A program made the translations under genes and the position numbers. The notes under the pieces were generated by a model. The model saw only the letters and a program-made list of their open reading frames with translations, searched no databases and was not told the DNA's origin. Positions 47,321 to 56,230 of a stretch of DNA of 64,000 nucleotides are shown piece after piece. The stretch spans positions 434,001 through 498,000 of the forward strand of contig NZ_PZZN01000002.1 in assembly GCF_003046295.1 (NCBI RefSeq), read 5' to 3'. Each line of letters starts with the position of its first letter. The stretch's first letter is position 1. The DNA is from Sphingomonas aerolata. Lineage in GTDB: Bacteria; Pseudomonadota; Alphaproteobacteria; Sphingomonadales; Sphingomonadaceae.

Positions 47321-48210
47321 GCCGCCTGCCGCGCGCGCCAGACGCGCCACAGCACGCCGGGCGCGGCGAGGATCGGATGCCGCTCGGCCCAGGGCGACAG
47401 CGGCACGGCGATCCCGGTGTGCCGCTCGATCTTCCACGCGCCGTAGCGGGCCGCCCCGTCGAAGGTGAAGGCGGCGCGCATCAGCCGGGCGATGTTGATC
47501 GGCTTGCCCGCGCGCCGCCGCAGTCGCCACGCGCGCAGCACCGCGGCGCGGCGCGCGGGCGGCAGGGCAGGGCGCAGCGCCTGGCCCTCGGCGGTCACCG
47601 CGATCCCGTCCGCTGCCCAGGCGAGCGGAAGCAGCCGGTTATAGCGGTCTGGGTCGAAACCGATGATCTGATCCTCGCGCCCGCCCTTTTCGACGCGGAA
47701 TTCGGCCGCATAGGTCTGGCGGAACAGCGCCCGCCAATAGTCGCGCGGGGTGCCCGTCTCGGGGCCGAGCGCGGCGGCGAACCGCGCGGCGGAGCGCGCG
47801 GCGGCGGCGATCGCCTCGGCGATCCGCGCGGTCGTCGCGTCATCGCGCGACCACACCAGCGCACAGGGCTGGACGAACCGCGTCCAGATCGTCGTGTCGA
47901 GCGTCCCGGCGTCCGCCGCCCTGGCGAAGGTCGACAGCCGCATCGTCGCGATCTTCGCGCGCAGCGTCTCGCCCGCCTCGTCGAACTCGCGGTAGCTGAC
48001 GGTCGGCCAGATGCCGCGTTCGGGCGCGCCCGCGGTCAGCACGTAGAAGTCGAGCACCCCCTCGGTCGCGCCGGTCCGCAGGTTCGAGCCGTAGAACAGG
48101 ATGCCGACCGCGCCGGGCGTCGCTGCGAGCGCCTCGGCGACGCGCCGCACCGCGGGGATCACCGGGGTTACGAGCTGGTCGCGCACCAGCGCGCCGAGCG
48201 TCGCGCTCAC
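47317..48210 (-). CDS. Tam41-like nucleotidyltransferase (putative CDP-lipid synthase)
   Basis: This 297-residue protein has a nucleotidyltransferase-like block GILFYGSNLRTGATEGVLDFYVLTAG with G41-S42 and D54, as in the mitochondrial CDP-diacylglycerol synthase Tam41, where the second Asp is also not strict. The C-terminal part GAWKIERHTGIAVPLSPWAERHPI also recalls Tam41 (K-I-x-R-H-S-G ... R-x-P). It may add CMP to a lipid phosphate. The start is a GTG at 48210 overlapping the lipid-kinase stop (GTGA). Similarity is from motifs only; sequence search would be needed to confirm it. Confidence 0.6.
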   Translation of the reverse strand: MSATLGALVRDQLVTPVIPAVRRVAEALAATPGAVGILFYGSNLRTGATEGVLDFYVLTAGAPERGIWPTVSYREFDEAGETLRAKIATMRLSTFARAADAGTLDTTIWTRFVQPCALVWSRDDATTARIAEAIAAAARSAARFAAALGPETGTPRDYWRALFRQTYAAEFRVEKGGREDQIIGFDPDRYNRLLPLAWAADGIAVTAEGQALRPALPPARRAAVLRAWRLRRRAGKPINIARLMRAAFTFDGAARYGAWKIERHTGIAVPLSPWAERHPILAAPGVLWRVWRARQAA

Positions 48211-49244
48211 GGAACGACGAAGCTGATCGGCGCCGCCTGGCGGATCGTCAGCGCGCCGCCCGGATAGACTTCGCCGTCGAGGATGAAGCCCGCCTCCATC
48301 GTCACGTCGAGCGCGGGCGTATCGATCCGGTGATAGCCCGCCCGGTCGAGCCATTTGGCCGGCGACCCCGCGACGATCAGCGGCGCGGCGGCGGCGAGCC
48401 AGCGCGGCGGCGCATCGACCAGCAGCGTCTTCAGCCCGTCCCGCGCCGCGCCGAACGGCTGGACGCCCAGCGGCATCCGCGTCAGCGTCGAGGCGAGCAG
48501 GATATAGCGATGCGTGTCGGTATCCGCGACCCGGCCGGCATCGGCGGCGGCATCGTAGCGGACGTGCATCCGGTTGCCCGCGCGCCACATCCCCGATGCG
48601 CGACCGAACAGGGTCTGGACGATCGCCCAGCTTAGCGCGACGCCGACCGCGAAGCCCTTGAACGCGCCAGCGCGGTGCGCGCGCTGCGCCAGCCCGGTCG
48701 CCTCGACGAACGCGCCCGCGCCGAACAGGAAGCCGCGCAGCTTCTGGCCGGTGCCGGCGCGTTCGACCTCGACCGGGCGACGGACGATGCTCGCGCCGTC
48801 GCGCGCCGCGGCGAGCGCCTGGTCGAGCGTCCAGTGATCGGGGATGCCGAGATCGAGTGCGAGCGCGTTGGTCTTGCCCGACGGCACGATCGCGACCCGC
48901 GGCATCGCGCCCGTCCACACCGTCGCCGCCGCGGTCAGCACGTCGCGGATCGTGCCGTCGCCGCCGTCGATCACCAGCAGCTCGATCCCGTGCTGCGCGA
49001 AATCGGTCAGCACCGCGGCCAGCTCGGCCTGGGTCCGCGGCGTGACCGCGAGCACCGTGCCCGACACGAAGGGCCGCGTCGCCTCGACGCTGCTGCGGTT
49101 GCGGTGGCTCTTGGGGTTGCAGATGATCCCGGTGCGGATCTGCGACGCGGCACTGCGCGCGGTCACGTCCGGTCCCGCGCCGCGTCTGGCCGCTGGAAAC
49201 GGCATGCCATCAAAGGCCTGGAAATTGGAAACGGCGTCGCTCAC
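48207..49244 (-). CDS. Diacylglycerol/ceramide-type lipid kinase
   Basis: This 345-residue protein contains a DAGK catalytic domain: IICNPKSHRNRSSV (nucleotide loop), LLVIDGGDGTIRDVLTAA (the GGDGT motif) and VAIVPSGKTNALALDLGIP. The second half is the beta-sandwich of the family (FLFGAGAFVEAT, LDVTMEAGFILDGEVYPGG). It would phosphorylate a lipid hydroxyl at the inner membrane. In Caulobacter a DAGK-like kinase (CpgB) is a ceramide kinase that starts anionic sphingolipid synthesis; sphingomonads are rich in ceramide lipids, so this may be the counterpart. The start is a GTG at 49244. Confidence 0.8.
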   Translation of the reverse strand: MSDAVSNFQAFDGMPFPAARRGAGPDVTARSAASQIRTGIICNPKSHRNRSSVEATRPFVSGTVLAVTPRTQAELAAVLTDFAQHGIELLVIDGGDGTIRDVLTAAATVWTGAMPRVAIVPSGKTNALALDLGIPDHWTLDQALAAARDGASIVRRPVEVERAGTGQKLRGFLFGAGAFVEATGLAQRAHRAGAFKGFAVGVALSWAIVQTLFGRASGMWRAGNRMHVRYDAAADAGRVADTDTHRYILLASTLTRMPLGVQPFGAARDGLKTLLVDAPPRWLAAAAPLIVAGSPAKWLDRAGYHRIDTPALDVTMEAGFILDGEVYPGGALTIRQAAPISFVVP

Positions 49245-49310
49245 ACTCTTGGCTACCTGTCGCAGGCTAGTATCGCTACATTTTTATGGCACGTCTGCCC
49301 CTGATCGACG

Positions 49311-49775
49311 CTAGCGCCGATACCGCATCTTCATCCGCACGACCGTCCCCCCGGCCGGCAGCGCCACCCGCGCCGACGCGAAGGAGGGCAGGCCGACCGA
49401 TGTGGGGGCGTCGTTCGAAAATCCAAACCCCTCCTTGGGCAGGAACAGCGTGCGGTTGAAATCATGGTCGCTGTTCTCGTCATGATATTGCGCGATCGCG
49501 TAATAGCCGGGCTTCAGCCAGAAACAGGCATGCGGCTGCGCGGCGGACACGCGCGCGCGCGCCAGCTTGCCGCCCTTGGACAGGAACCGGCCCTTGTCGT
49601 CGGGATAGACGGTGAACGCGACCTCGCCGACCGCATTGTGCAGCGTGGTCGCCTCGAGCACGAGCTTGGCCGCGCCGTTCCCGGGCGTGCCGACGCACGT
49701 CTCCGCGGCAGCCGCGGACGTCGAGGCGAGCGTTGCACCCGCGGCGAGCGCGAGCAGGAGAGGCAGATTCGTCAT
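49311..49775 (-). CDS. DUF2141 family exported protein
   Basis: This 154-residue protein has a Sec signal (LPLLLALAAGATLASTSAAAA) and a DUF2141 domain: ATTLHNAVGEVAFTVYPDDKGRFLSKGG, CFWLKPGYYAIAQYHDENSDHDFNRTLFLPKEGFGFSNDA and the closing VVRMKMRYRR. The family has an immunoglobulin-like beta fold and unknown function. It lies between the lipid-kinase set and the flippase, all on the minus strand, so it could be part of the same envelope system. Confidence 0.85.
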   Translation of the reverse strand: MTNLPLLLALAAGATLASTSAAAAETCVGTPGNGAAKLVLEATTLHNAVGEVAFTVYPDDKGRFLSKGGKLARARVSAAQPHACFWLKPGYYAIAQYHDENSDHDFNRTLFLPKEGFGFSNDAPTSVGLPSFASARVALPAGGTVVRMKMRYRR

Positions 49776-49870
49776 GGGGGACCCTTGCAATCGCATAACG
49801 GCAATTTGGAGGCCAATGACGTCGGCTCTGTGAACCCGCGCTTTATCGACCGCGGCGGGGCGTGCCGCCC

Positions 49871-51199
49871 TCAGGGACGGCTGCGCGTCAGATTCGCCGC
49901 AGCAAAGCCGAGCAGGATCGCGACCGCGACCGAGCCGATCGCGACGCCCATCGCCACCCCGGACGAGCCATAGAGCGGCATCAGCGCGAACGCGCCGATG
50001 AACAGCAGGACGACGCCGACGACGCGGATCGCGAACACCGTGCCCGCGCGGTTGACCGCGGTCAGCACGGTGTCGAGGCTGACCGTCGCCAGGTCGAAAC
50101 ACCCCGCCGCCGCGAGCCAGAGGAGCACCGGATAGGCGCTGCCGAACGACTTGCCGCCGACCAGTTTAAGCATCGGCTCACCGATCAGCGCGACGACCGC
50201 GAGGATCGCGAGCGCCGCCGCGCTGCTCGCCAGCATCGTCCGCACGAGGATGTAGCGCAGCCGCTCGGGCGCCGCGGTCCGCACCGCGCGGACGATCTCG
50301 GGGAAGGCGGCGCGCGACAGGAGCTGCGACAATTTGGCGAGTGCCTGCGCGACCTGTGCCGCGAGCCGGAACGCGCCCGCCGCGGCGGGGCCGATCGACG
50401 CACCGACCAGCAGCAGCGGGATCTGTTTGCTCGACAGGCCGAGCGTCGCGCTGGCGTTGGTGCTCAGCGCGAACTTCACTACGCCGGGATTTTCCGCGAC
50501 CAGCGCGCGCCAGCCGCTGCGCCCGCCGAGCATCAGCGCGAAGTCGCCGCTGCGCCACACCATGATCCAGTAGGTCGCCGCGGTGACCAGCTCGGCCGCG
50601 GCCCAGGCGATCATGAAGCCGCGGATCGTCGGGTCGAACAGCATCGCCGCGCCCGCGCCGACGAAGCGGATCACCGGCGTCATGCTGTCGGCGAGCGCGG
50701 AGAGCGAGAATTTGTCGCGCAGCCGCAGGATGCCGAGCGGGGTCGAGCGGATCGTCAGCAGCTGGATCACCGCGAAGACCAGCGTGTAGTGCATCAGGTC
50801 GCGCGGAATGCCGAACGCGTTCGCCCAGATCTGGAGGATGCCGATCGTCAGCAGCGCGCCGAGGATTGCGCTCGACAGGTCGAGCCGCGCCGCCAGCCGG
50901 AACAGCCGCGCGAGCCGCGGGCTGTCACCGTCGTGGAGCGGCTGGACGCCGTACTGGACGATGATCTGCCACGTCTGGAAGCCGACGAACGTCGTCAGCG
51001 CCTGGACCGCACCGGTGATCAGCGCGAACCGGCCGAAATCGACGACCCCCAATGTCCGCGTCGCAAAGCCGAGATAGAAGAGCGACAGGATCGCCAGCAC
51101 GCTGCGGCTCGCGAGCAGCCAGCCCAGGTTGCGCGCCGCCGAACGCAGCACGCCACCGAAATCCTTGGTCGTGGGGGAAGGGGCGGGGGCCTGGGTCAT
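49871..51199 (-). CDS. MOP-superfamily flippase (polysaccharide/lipid exporter)
   Basis: This 442-residue membrane protein has about twelve predicted helices and the layout of Wzx/RfbX-type flippases in the MATE/MOP superfamily. Hallmarks are LASRSVLAILSLFYLGFATRTLGVVDFGRFALI at the N-terminus, FALSTNASATLGLSSKQIPLLLVGASIGPAAAGAFRLAAQVAQALAKL in the middle, and KSFGSAYPVLLWLAAAGCFDLA near the end. It would move a lipid-linked glycan or phosphoglycan across the inner membrane. Its neighbours make envelope phosphodiesters, so that product is a plausible cargo. Confidence 0.88.
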   Translation of the reverse strand: MTQAPAPSPTTKDFGGVLRSAARNLGWLLASRSVLAILSLFYLGFATRTLGVVDFGRFALITGAVQALTTFVGFQTWQIIVQYGVQPLHDGDSPRLARLFRLAARLDLSSAILGALLTIGILQIWANAFGIPRDLMHYTLVFAVIQLLTIRSTPLGILRLRDKFSLSALADSMTPVIRFVGAGAAMLFDPTIRGFMIAWAAAELVTAATYWIMVWRSGDFALMLGGRSGWRALVAENPGVVKFALSTNASATLGLSSKQIPLLLVGASIGPAAAGAFRLAAQVAQALAKLSQLLSRAAFPEIVRAVRTAAPERLRYILVRTMLASSAAALAILAVVALIGEPMLKLVGGKSFGSAYPVLLWLAAAGCFDLATVSLDTVLTAVNRAGTVFAIRVVGVVLLFIGAFALMPLYGSSGVAMGVAIGSVAVAILLGFAAANLTRSRP

Positions 51200-51272
51200 G
51201 CGCCCTGCGGCCCCTAAAGCGCGCGGTGCGGTGCGGCAAGTCGCGGCTGGCGGGTCGGGGCGTTCGACGCGA

Positions 51273-52388
51273 TCAGGCGAGCCAGCTCGTGATCGCGCCG
51301 CCCTTCGCGCGCCGTGCCATCGCCTGGAACAGCCGGACGAGATGGACGACCAGCGAGATCGCGGTCCACGCCGCCACGCCGATGATCCCCCAGTCGGGCC
51401 GCGTCACGACCAGCCCCGCGAACAGGATCACCATGTTCGGGTTGCGCCGCGCGGTGATCAGCCGGAACCAGCTGTCGAACCGTTCCCAGACATGGATGTG
51501 CATCCCGAACCGGACGATGAACGCCCCCTCGATCAGCCGCTGCGCGACATAGCCGAACAGCATCGTGCCGATCACCGCCCAGAACGTCGCATCGTCGAGT
51601 GGCCGGCCATAGGGCGCGCAGCCCGCCGCCCAGGCCCACCACCAGAAGGGCGGATGGACCAGATCGACGCCGTGATCCCACGCATTGCCGAGCTTCGACG
51701 CGGTGATCGTGCAGCGCGCGAGCTTCCCGTCGACGGTGTCGAGCACCATGAAGACGAGGCCGGTCGCAAGCCCCGTCCAGAACCAGCCATACCAGAAGGC
51801 GATCGTCGCGACGATGCACAGGACCGATCCCATCGCGGTGACCTGGTTCGGCGTGATCCCCGCACGCGCGCAGACCCGGGTGATCGCCAGCGCCCATTCG
51901 GGCCAGAGATATTTGGTCAGCAGGTCGGTGACGCCCTTGTACGCGCCGACATAGCTCGCCCGCTCGATCGCGGGGACCGCGGCGGGGACGAGCCGCTCGG
52001 CAAACGGCTTTTCGCGCTTGCGCAGCGCCTCGTTGAGGATTCCCTCGTCCGACTCGGCGGCGATGAGCGTCAGCCCGCTGGCGGCGTCGAGCGCTGCGTC
52101 CGCGTGCATCGCCGCGGCGACCCGCGCGCGCTCCTCGGCGGTCCGGACATGCGCCAGCACGGGAACGCCCGCGCGCGTCATCACGGTGCCGGGGCGCGTC
52201 TTCAGATGCGCGGTCCAGACCGGGTCGAACGCGAACGCCATGTTGGCGAGGATCGCCGCGCCGTCCGCCGCGTCATTGCCGGCAAAGCCCTGCGCCACGC
52301 CGATCCGACGCAGCCGCTCGTCGTTACGCATCCCCCAGAGTAGGGTCGGATTGTCGCCCAGGGGCACGAGTGCTGGCATGTCTTGCAT
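51273..52388 (-). CDS. CDP-alcohol phosphatidyltransferase-family enzyme
   Basis: This 371-residue membrane enzyme has the full CDP-alcohol motif D-x2-D-G-x2-A-R-x8-G-x3-D-x3-D at residues 217-242 (DTVDGKLARCTITASKLGNA and on). About six membrane helices follow. The N-terminal 150 residues are soluble and resemble a degraded nucleotidyltransferase, linked by YVGAYKGVTDLLTKYLWPEW, as in inositol-phosphate-type bifunctional enzymes. It would join an alcohol or inositol-like acceptor to a CDP-activated group. The start is taken at ATG 52388; ATG 52379 is an alternative. It is co-oriented with the next two upstream genes. Confidence 0.88.
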   Translation of the reverse strand: MQDMPALVPLGDNPTLLWGMRNDERLRRIGVAQGFAGNDAADGAAILANMAFAFDPVWTAHLKTRPGTVMTRAGVPVLAHVRTAEERARVAAAMHADAALDAASGLTLIAAESDEGILNEALRKREKPFAERLVPAAVPAIERASYVGAYKGVTDLLTKYLWPEWALAITRVCARAGITPNQVTAMGSVLCIVATIAFWYGWFWTGLATGLVFMVLDTVDGKLARCTITASKLGNAWDHGVDLVHPPFWWWAWAAGCAPYGRPLDDATFWAVIGTMLFGYVAQRLIEGAFIVRFGMHIHVWERFDSWFRLITARRNPNMVILFAGLVVTRPDWGIIGVAAWTAISLVVHLVRLFQAMARRAKGGAITSWLA

Positions 52389-52435
52389 CCGCTGCCCGAT
52401 AGCCGATTGCGCGCGGATTGCGAGCCCGGGCTGGT

Positions 52436-53542
52436 TCAGCGCAGCGCGGCGAGCACCGCCTGCGCCGCGCGCGCGGGTGCGCCGCCCGACACGTCGCCGA
52501 GCGCGGTCTCGACGAACCGCGTCTGGAAATCCCGATATCCGGGGTGCAGCACGGGCGCTGCGTCGATCGCCGGGATCAGCGCGTCGAGGCTGTCGACCAC
52601 CGCGCCTGCGCCCCACATCGCATAAGAGGGATCGTCCACCCAGTCGGCGCCCAGCGCGTTCAGGAACACGCAGGGCCGCGGGCGCATCATATATTCGACC
52701 ACCTGGCTCGACGTATCGCCGAGATACAGGTCGGCGGCGGCGGTGTAGCTGCCATCGACCATCGCGAAGCTGTCGAGATCGGCATGCACGCCCGCGCGGC
52801 CGGCGAGCCCGGCGACGAAGCCGCGCAGCTCGGGCACGCGCTCGACCAGCCGCTGGTGCGGCGCGAAGATCAGATTGTAGCGCCCGTCGGCGAGGATGCG
52901 TTCGACCACCTCGGGCCCCCAGCGCCACCAGGACGAACGGTGCGCCTGCCAGTGCGGGGTGTAGAGGATCACCGGCCGCGGATCGGCGAACAGCCGTGCG
53001 GCGGGGGTACGCTGGCGGAACGCGGCCTTCACATAGCCGGTGGTGACGATCCGCTCGGGCGCGTCGCCGCCGTCGATCAGCGCCTGCCGGTCGCGCTCGG
53101 CCGCGACCAAGGTGCGCCACCCTGCGCGCCGCCGCCAATGCCCGCGCGCCATCATCGACCCCGCGCCGTGGAACGTGTCGATGAACCGCGTCCGCAGCGG
53201 CAGCGTCGCGGGCAGCCACAGGCTGGTCTGTTCGGCGCACACCACCACCGGCGTGCCCAGCAGATGCGGCAGGAGGCGGAACAGCGTCGGCAGCTTGGGC
53301 GGGAGCGGCGGGTTGTCGCCCTCGACATAGCCGGGCAGCGCGCGAAACCCCGGCGCGCGCCGGATAGTGACCTGCCCAAGCCCCCTGCTCCAGCGTGCAA
53401 GCAGCGTCTCGTGGACCGAGGTGCTGACCCACAATTCGATCGGCAGCGTCGGCTCGGCAGCGGCGAGTGCCTCGACGATCGGGTAGAGATGCGGGATCAG
53501 CAACGTCTCGCCGAGAAACAGGAAAGCGACCTTCCGGGTCAT
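52436..53542 (-). CDS. CDP-glycerol glycerophosphotransferase-like (TagB-like) protein
   Basis: This 368-residue protein resembles the C-terminal GT-B catalytic domain of TagB/TagF-type glycerophosphotransferases. The visible blocks are FIDTFHGAGSMMARGHWRRR (HG motif), ILYTPHWQAHRSSWWRWGPEVVERIL (TPHW, typical TPTWR-like), IFAPHQRL and VDGSYTAAADLYLGDTSSQVVEYMMRPRPCVFLNA (D-T-S-S block). Such enzymes move glycerol- or ribitol-phosphate from CDP-linked donors. It is coupled by ATGA overlap to the nucleotidyltransferase upstream, which could make its donor. Confidence 0.85.
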   Translation of the reverse strand: MTRKVAFLFLGETLLIPHLYPIVEALAAAEPTLPIELWVSTSVHETLLARWSRGLGQVTIRRAPGFRALPGYVEGDNPPLPPKLPTLFRLLPHLLGTPVVVCAEQTSLWLPATLPLRTRFIDTFHGAGSMMARGHWRRRAGWRTLVAAERDRQALIDGGDAPERIVTTGYVKAAFRQRTPAARLFADPRPVILYTPHWQAHRSSWWRWGPEVVERILADGRYNLIFAPHQRLVERVPELRGFVAGLAGRAGVHADLDSFAMVDGSYTAAADLYLGDTSSQVVEYMMRPRPCVFLNALGADWVDDPSYAMWGAGAVVDSLDALIPAIDAAPVLHPGYRDFQTRFVETALGDVSGGAPARAAQAVLAALR

Positions 53543-54246
53543 GACGCCTGCCATTGGGCGATGTCCTCGGGCCGGTCGATCTCCTGCCAGCGCGCGCCGG
53601 CGGGGATCCGCAGCGCGCGGACGCCGGCCCCTTCGGCCACGCGGCGGACGACCGCGTGGTGATAGGCGTGGATCCCCTCGTCCTCGCCGATCACCGCGCA
53701 CAGCGCGTCGGCATAGGCGGTGCCGCCGCCCGACAGGATCAGCCCGAGCGACCGGTCGGTCGCCTGATGCCCGACCAGATGCTTGCCGACCGCGATCACC
53801 CGCTCGCCCTCCGCCTCGACCAGCATGTCGTCGAGGCCGGGTTCGTGGAGCGGCTCGACCACCAGGGTCACGCCGGGCGCGGGCTCGGCACGCGCCGCCT
53901 GCAGGATCGCGGCGTCGAACAATGTGTCGCCGTTCATCAGCGCGAACGCGGCGCCCAGATGCGCGCGCGCCGCCCAGACGCTGCCGATGCTGTTGGCAAC
54001 CGACCAGAAGGGGTTGAAGACCAGCGTCGTCGGCGGGTCGCCGCGCCGCCCGGCCAGATGCGCGGCGATCTGGTCGATACGGTAGCCGCCGACGATCACC
54101 GCACCATCGAATCCCGCCGCCGCGACCGCGTCGAGCTGCGAATCGAGGATCGCCCGCCCGCCGACCTGCACCAGGCATTTCGGCGTGCTGAGCGTCAGCG
54201 GCAGGAGCCGCGATCCGTGGCCCGCGGCAAGGATGATGGCCTTCAT
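53539..54246 (-). CDS. Sugar/choline-phosphate nucleotidyltransferase (LicC-like)
   Basis: This 235-residue enzyme starts with the nucleotidyltransferase loop IILAAGHGSRLLPLTLSTPKCLVQVGGRAILDSQLDAV and has FALMNGDTLFDAAIL for the metal Asp. The C-terminal part ends with ALRIPAGARWQEIDRPEDIAQW, the E-I-D closing motif. It resembles phosphocholine and glycerol-phosphate cytidylyltransferases. It is first in a minus-strand set with a glycerophosphotransferase-like and a CDP-alcohol transferase gene, so it probably supplies CDP-activated headgroup. Confidence 0.87.
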   Translation of the reverse strand: MKAIILAAGHGSRLLPLTLSTPKCLVQVGGRAILDSQLDAVAAAGFDGAVIVGGYRIDQIAAHLAGRRGDPPTTLVFNPFWSVANSIGSVWAARAHLGAAFALMNGDTLFDAAILQAARAEPAPGVTLVVEPLHEPGLDDMLVEAEGERVIAVGKHLVGHQATDRSLGLILSGGGTAYADALCAVIGEDEGIHAYHHAVVRRVAEGAGVRALRIPAGARWQEIDRPEDIAQWQAS

Positions 54247-54341
54247 GGCACCCGCTTATGCATCAACTGTGGCAGGAAAATGCAGATCTTCGCGTGCGAA
54301 TGCGGGGGCAGGGCCGCAGGCGGCGTCCTGCGTAACCCTCC

Positions 54342-55754
54342 TCAGCGCTGCACGATCGCCGCATCGTCGCGCGACCAGCCGCCGCCCATCGCCTGGTAGA
54401 GCGTCACATAGGCCGTCAGCCGGTCCGCGCGCGCCTGGACCAGCGACAGCTCCGCGGTCAGCAGCCCGCGCTGCGCATCGAGCTGGTCGATATAGGCCGA
54501 ATAGCCCGCGCGGTAGCGGTTCGACGCGTTGCGCAGCGCGCCCGCGAGCGCATCGCGCTGCGCGGCGAACGCATTGGCCTGTTCGCCCGAGCGGCGGACG
54601 CCCGCAAGGCTGTCGTCGACCTCGCGGAACGCCTGCAGCGCGGTCCGGCGATAGGCGAACGCCGCCTGGTCGCGGCGTGCGGTCGCGGCATCGGCCTGCG
54701 CGCCCAGCCGTCCGCCGTCGAAGATCGGGCTGAGCACGCTCGCGCCGATCGAGAACACCGCGATCGGGTCAGCAAGCGCACTCGACAGCACGACGCCCGC
54801 CGAGCCGGTGAGCGCGAGATTGGGCAGCATCGCCGCGCGCGCGCTGTCCAGCGAGCGGTCGGTCGCGACCAGCGTCTGTTCCGCCTGATAGAGATCGGGG
54901 CGGCGGCGGAGCAGGTCGGCGGGCAGCCCGTCGGGGATCGCGGGCGCGGCAAGCCGGTCGAGCGGCAGGCCGCGCGGGATCGGCCCGGGGACATTGCCGA
55001 GCAGCAGGCTCAGCGCGTTTTCCTGGCGGCTGATCGACAGTTCGGCGGCGGGGAGGAGCTGTTCGGTGGCGTGATATTCCGCCTCGGCCTGGCGCAGCTC
55101 GAGGTTCGAGGTGTAGCCGGTCTCCGCCCGGCGGCGGGCGATGCGCAGCCCCTCGGCACGCGCATCGAGCGTCTGGCGCGCGACCGCAAGCCGCTGGTCG
55201 AGCGCGCGCAGCGTGATGTAGCCGGTCGCGACGCTGCTCGCGATCGCGAGCCGGACGGTGTCGCGCGACGCTTCGCTCGCGAGCAATTGCGCCTGCGCCG
55301 CGCGGCTTGCCTGGCGCAGCCGGCCGAACAGGTCGAGATCATAGCTGATGCTGACCGCGGGCTGCGCGCCGATCGCATCCGACGGCGTGCCGAGCGCGCT
55401 GACGGTCTGCCCGGTGGTACCGGGCGCGGATCCGTTGACCAGCGGCGTCTGCTGCGCCCGTGCCAGCCGCGCAGCGGCCCGCGCCTCGTCGATCCGCGCC
55501 GCGGCCGCCCCTAGATCGGGGTTGTTGGCAAGCGCCCGCGCGACGAGGCTCGTCAACGCGGGATCACCAAACGCGCTCCACCAGTCCGCGCGGATCGGCG
55601 TACCCGGCCCCAGCGCGGTCCGCCACGCCGGCGGCGGCGCGACCACGGTCGCGGCGGGCGCCTCGGGGCGGGGGCCGATACACGCGGTGGCGAGCAGCGC
55701 GAGGGGGAGGGCGGCGCCTGTCCGCCATGCGTGTTCGCGCCGCCACGCACGCAC
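54342..55754 (-). CDS. Outer-membrane efflux lipoprotein (NodT family)
   Basis: This protein of about 470 residues is an outer-membrane factor. Its signal ends with LPLALLATAC, so it is a lipoprotein. It has the first repeat RIDEARAAARLARAQQ, the middle LDLFGRLRQASRAAQAQLLASEA and the hallmark LRRRPDLYQAEQTLVATDRSLDSARAAMLPNLALTG. It should pair with the EmrA/EmrB-type genes upstream. The start is uncertain: no ATG lies in frame, and GTG at 55754 or 55766 is used. The start abuts palindromic repeats that separate it from its operon partners by 476 bp. Confidence 0.85.
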   Translation of the reverse strand: MRAWRREHAWRTGAALPLALLATACIGPRPEAPAATVVAPPPAWRTALGPGTPIRADWWSAFGDPALTSLVARALANNPDLGAAAARIDEARAAARLARAQQTPLVNGSAPGTTGQTVSALGTPSDAIGAQPAVSISYDLDLFGRLRQASRAAQAQLLASEASRDTVRLAIASSVATGYITLRALDQRLAVARQTLDARAEGLRIARRRAETGYTSNLELRQAEAEYHATEQLLPAAELSISRQENALSLLLGNVPGPIPRGLPLDRLAAPAIPDGLPADLLRRRPDLYQAEQTLVATDRSLDSARAAMLPNLALTGSAGVVLSSALADPIAVFSIGASVLSPIFDGGRLGAQADAATARRDQAAFAYRRTALQAFREVDDSLAGVRRSGEQANAFAAQRDALAGALRNASNRYRAGYSAYIDQLDAQRGLLTAELSLVQARADRLTAYVTLYQAMGGGWSRDDAAIVQR

Positions 55755-55773
55755 GCCCCGCCACACACGCCAC

Positions 55774-56230
55774 CACCCCGGCGAAGGCCGGGGCCCAGTT
55801 GGGAAGGCCACAGTAACGGCGGACAGCGCTACGTCATCGCCGTCCCCCAACTGGGCCCCGGCCTCCGCCGGGGTGGGAATCCTGGTTTGGCTTACCGCCC
55901 CTACCAAAATGTTTCCCCGCGAAGGCGGGGACCCAGCCTGGGCTCCCGCCTTCGCGGGAGAACAGGACGCGCACGAAACGTCGGGTATCGCCCGCATCCC
56001 CTGCAACCACCCCGGCGAAGGCCGGGGTCCAGTTGGGAAGGCCGCGGTAACGGCGGACAGTGCTCCGTTATCGCCGTCCCCCAACTGGGCCCCGGCCTTC
56101 GCCGGGGTGGACGTTTTTGTGCTGTTTACCGTCTCTGCAAAAATGTCTCCCCGCGAAGGCGGGGACCCAGGCTGGGCTCCCGCCTCCGCGGGAGAACAGG
56201 ACGAGCGCCGAGCGTCGAACCGGGGCTGCA
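55774..56230. repeat. Tandem 234-bp composite of two palindromic elements, inside the efflux operon
   Basis: Unit 1 starts at 55774 and unit 2 at 56008; each joins a CACCCCGGCG...CGCCGGGGTGG palindrome (about 100 bp) to a CCCCGCGAAGGCGGGGA/TCCCGCC-CGCGGGA palindrome. The same pair occurs once at 19122-19354. The unit length, 234 bp, is a multiple of three and one minus frame stays open through both units. The stretch separates the outer-membrane gene from emrA-type and shows no other gene. Confidence 0.85.

Noticed and set aside
55774..56230. CRISPR array or IS element
   Set aside because: Only two long imperfect units, each palindromic, with no regular short spacers, no cas genes, no transposase and no target duplication.
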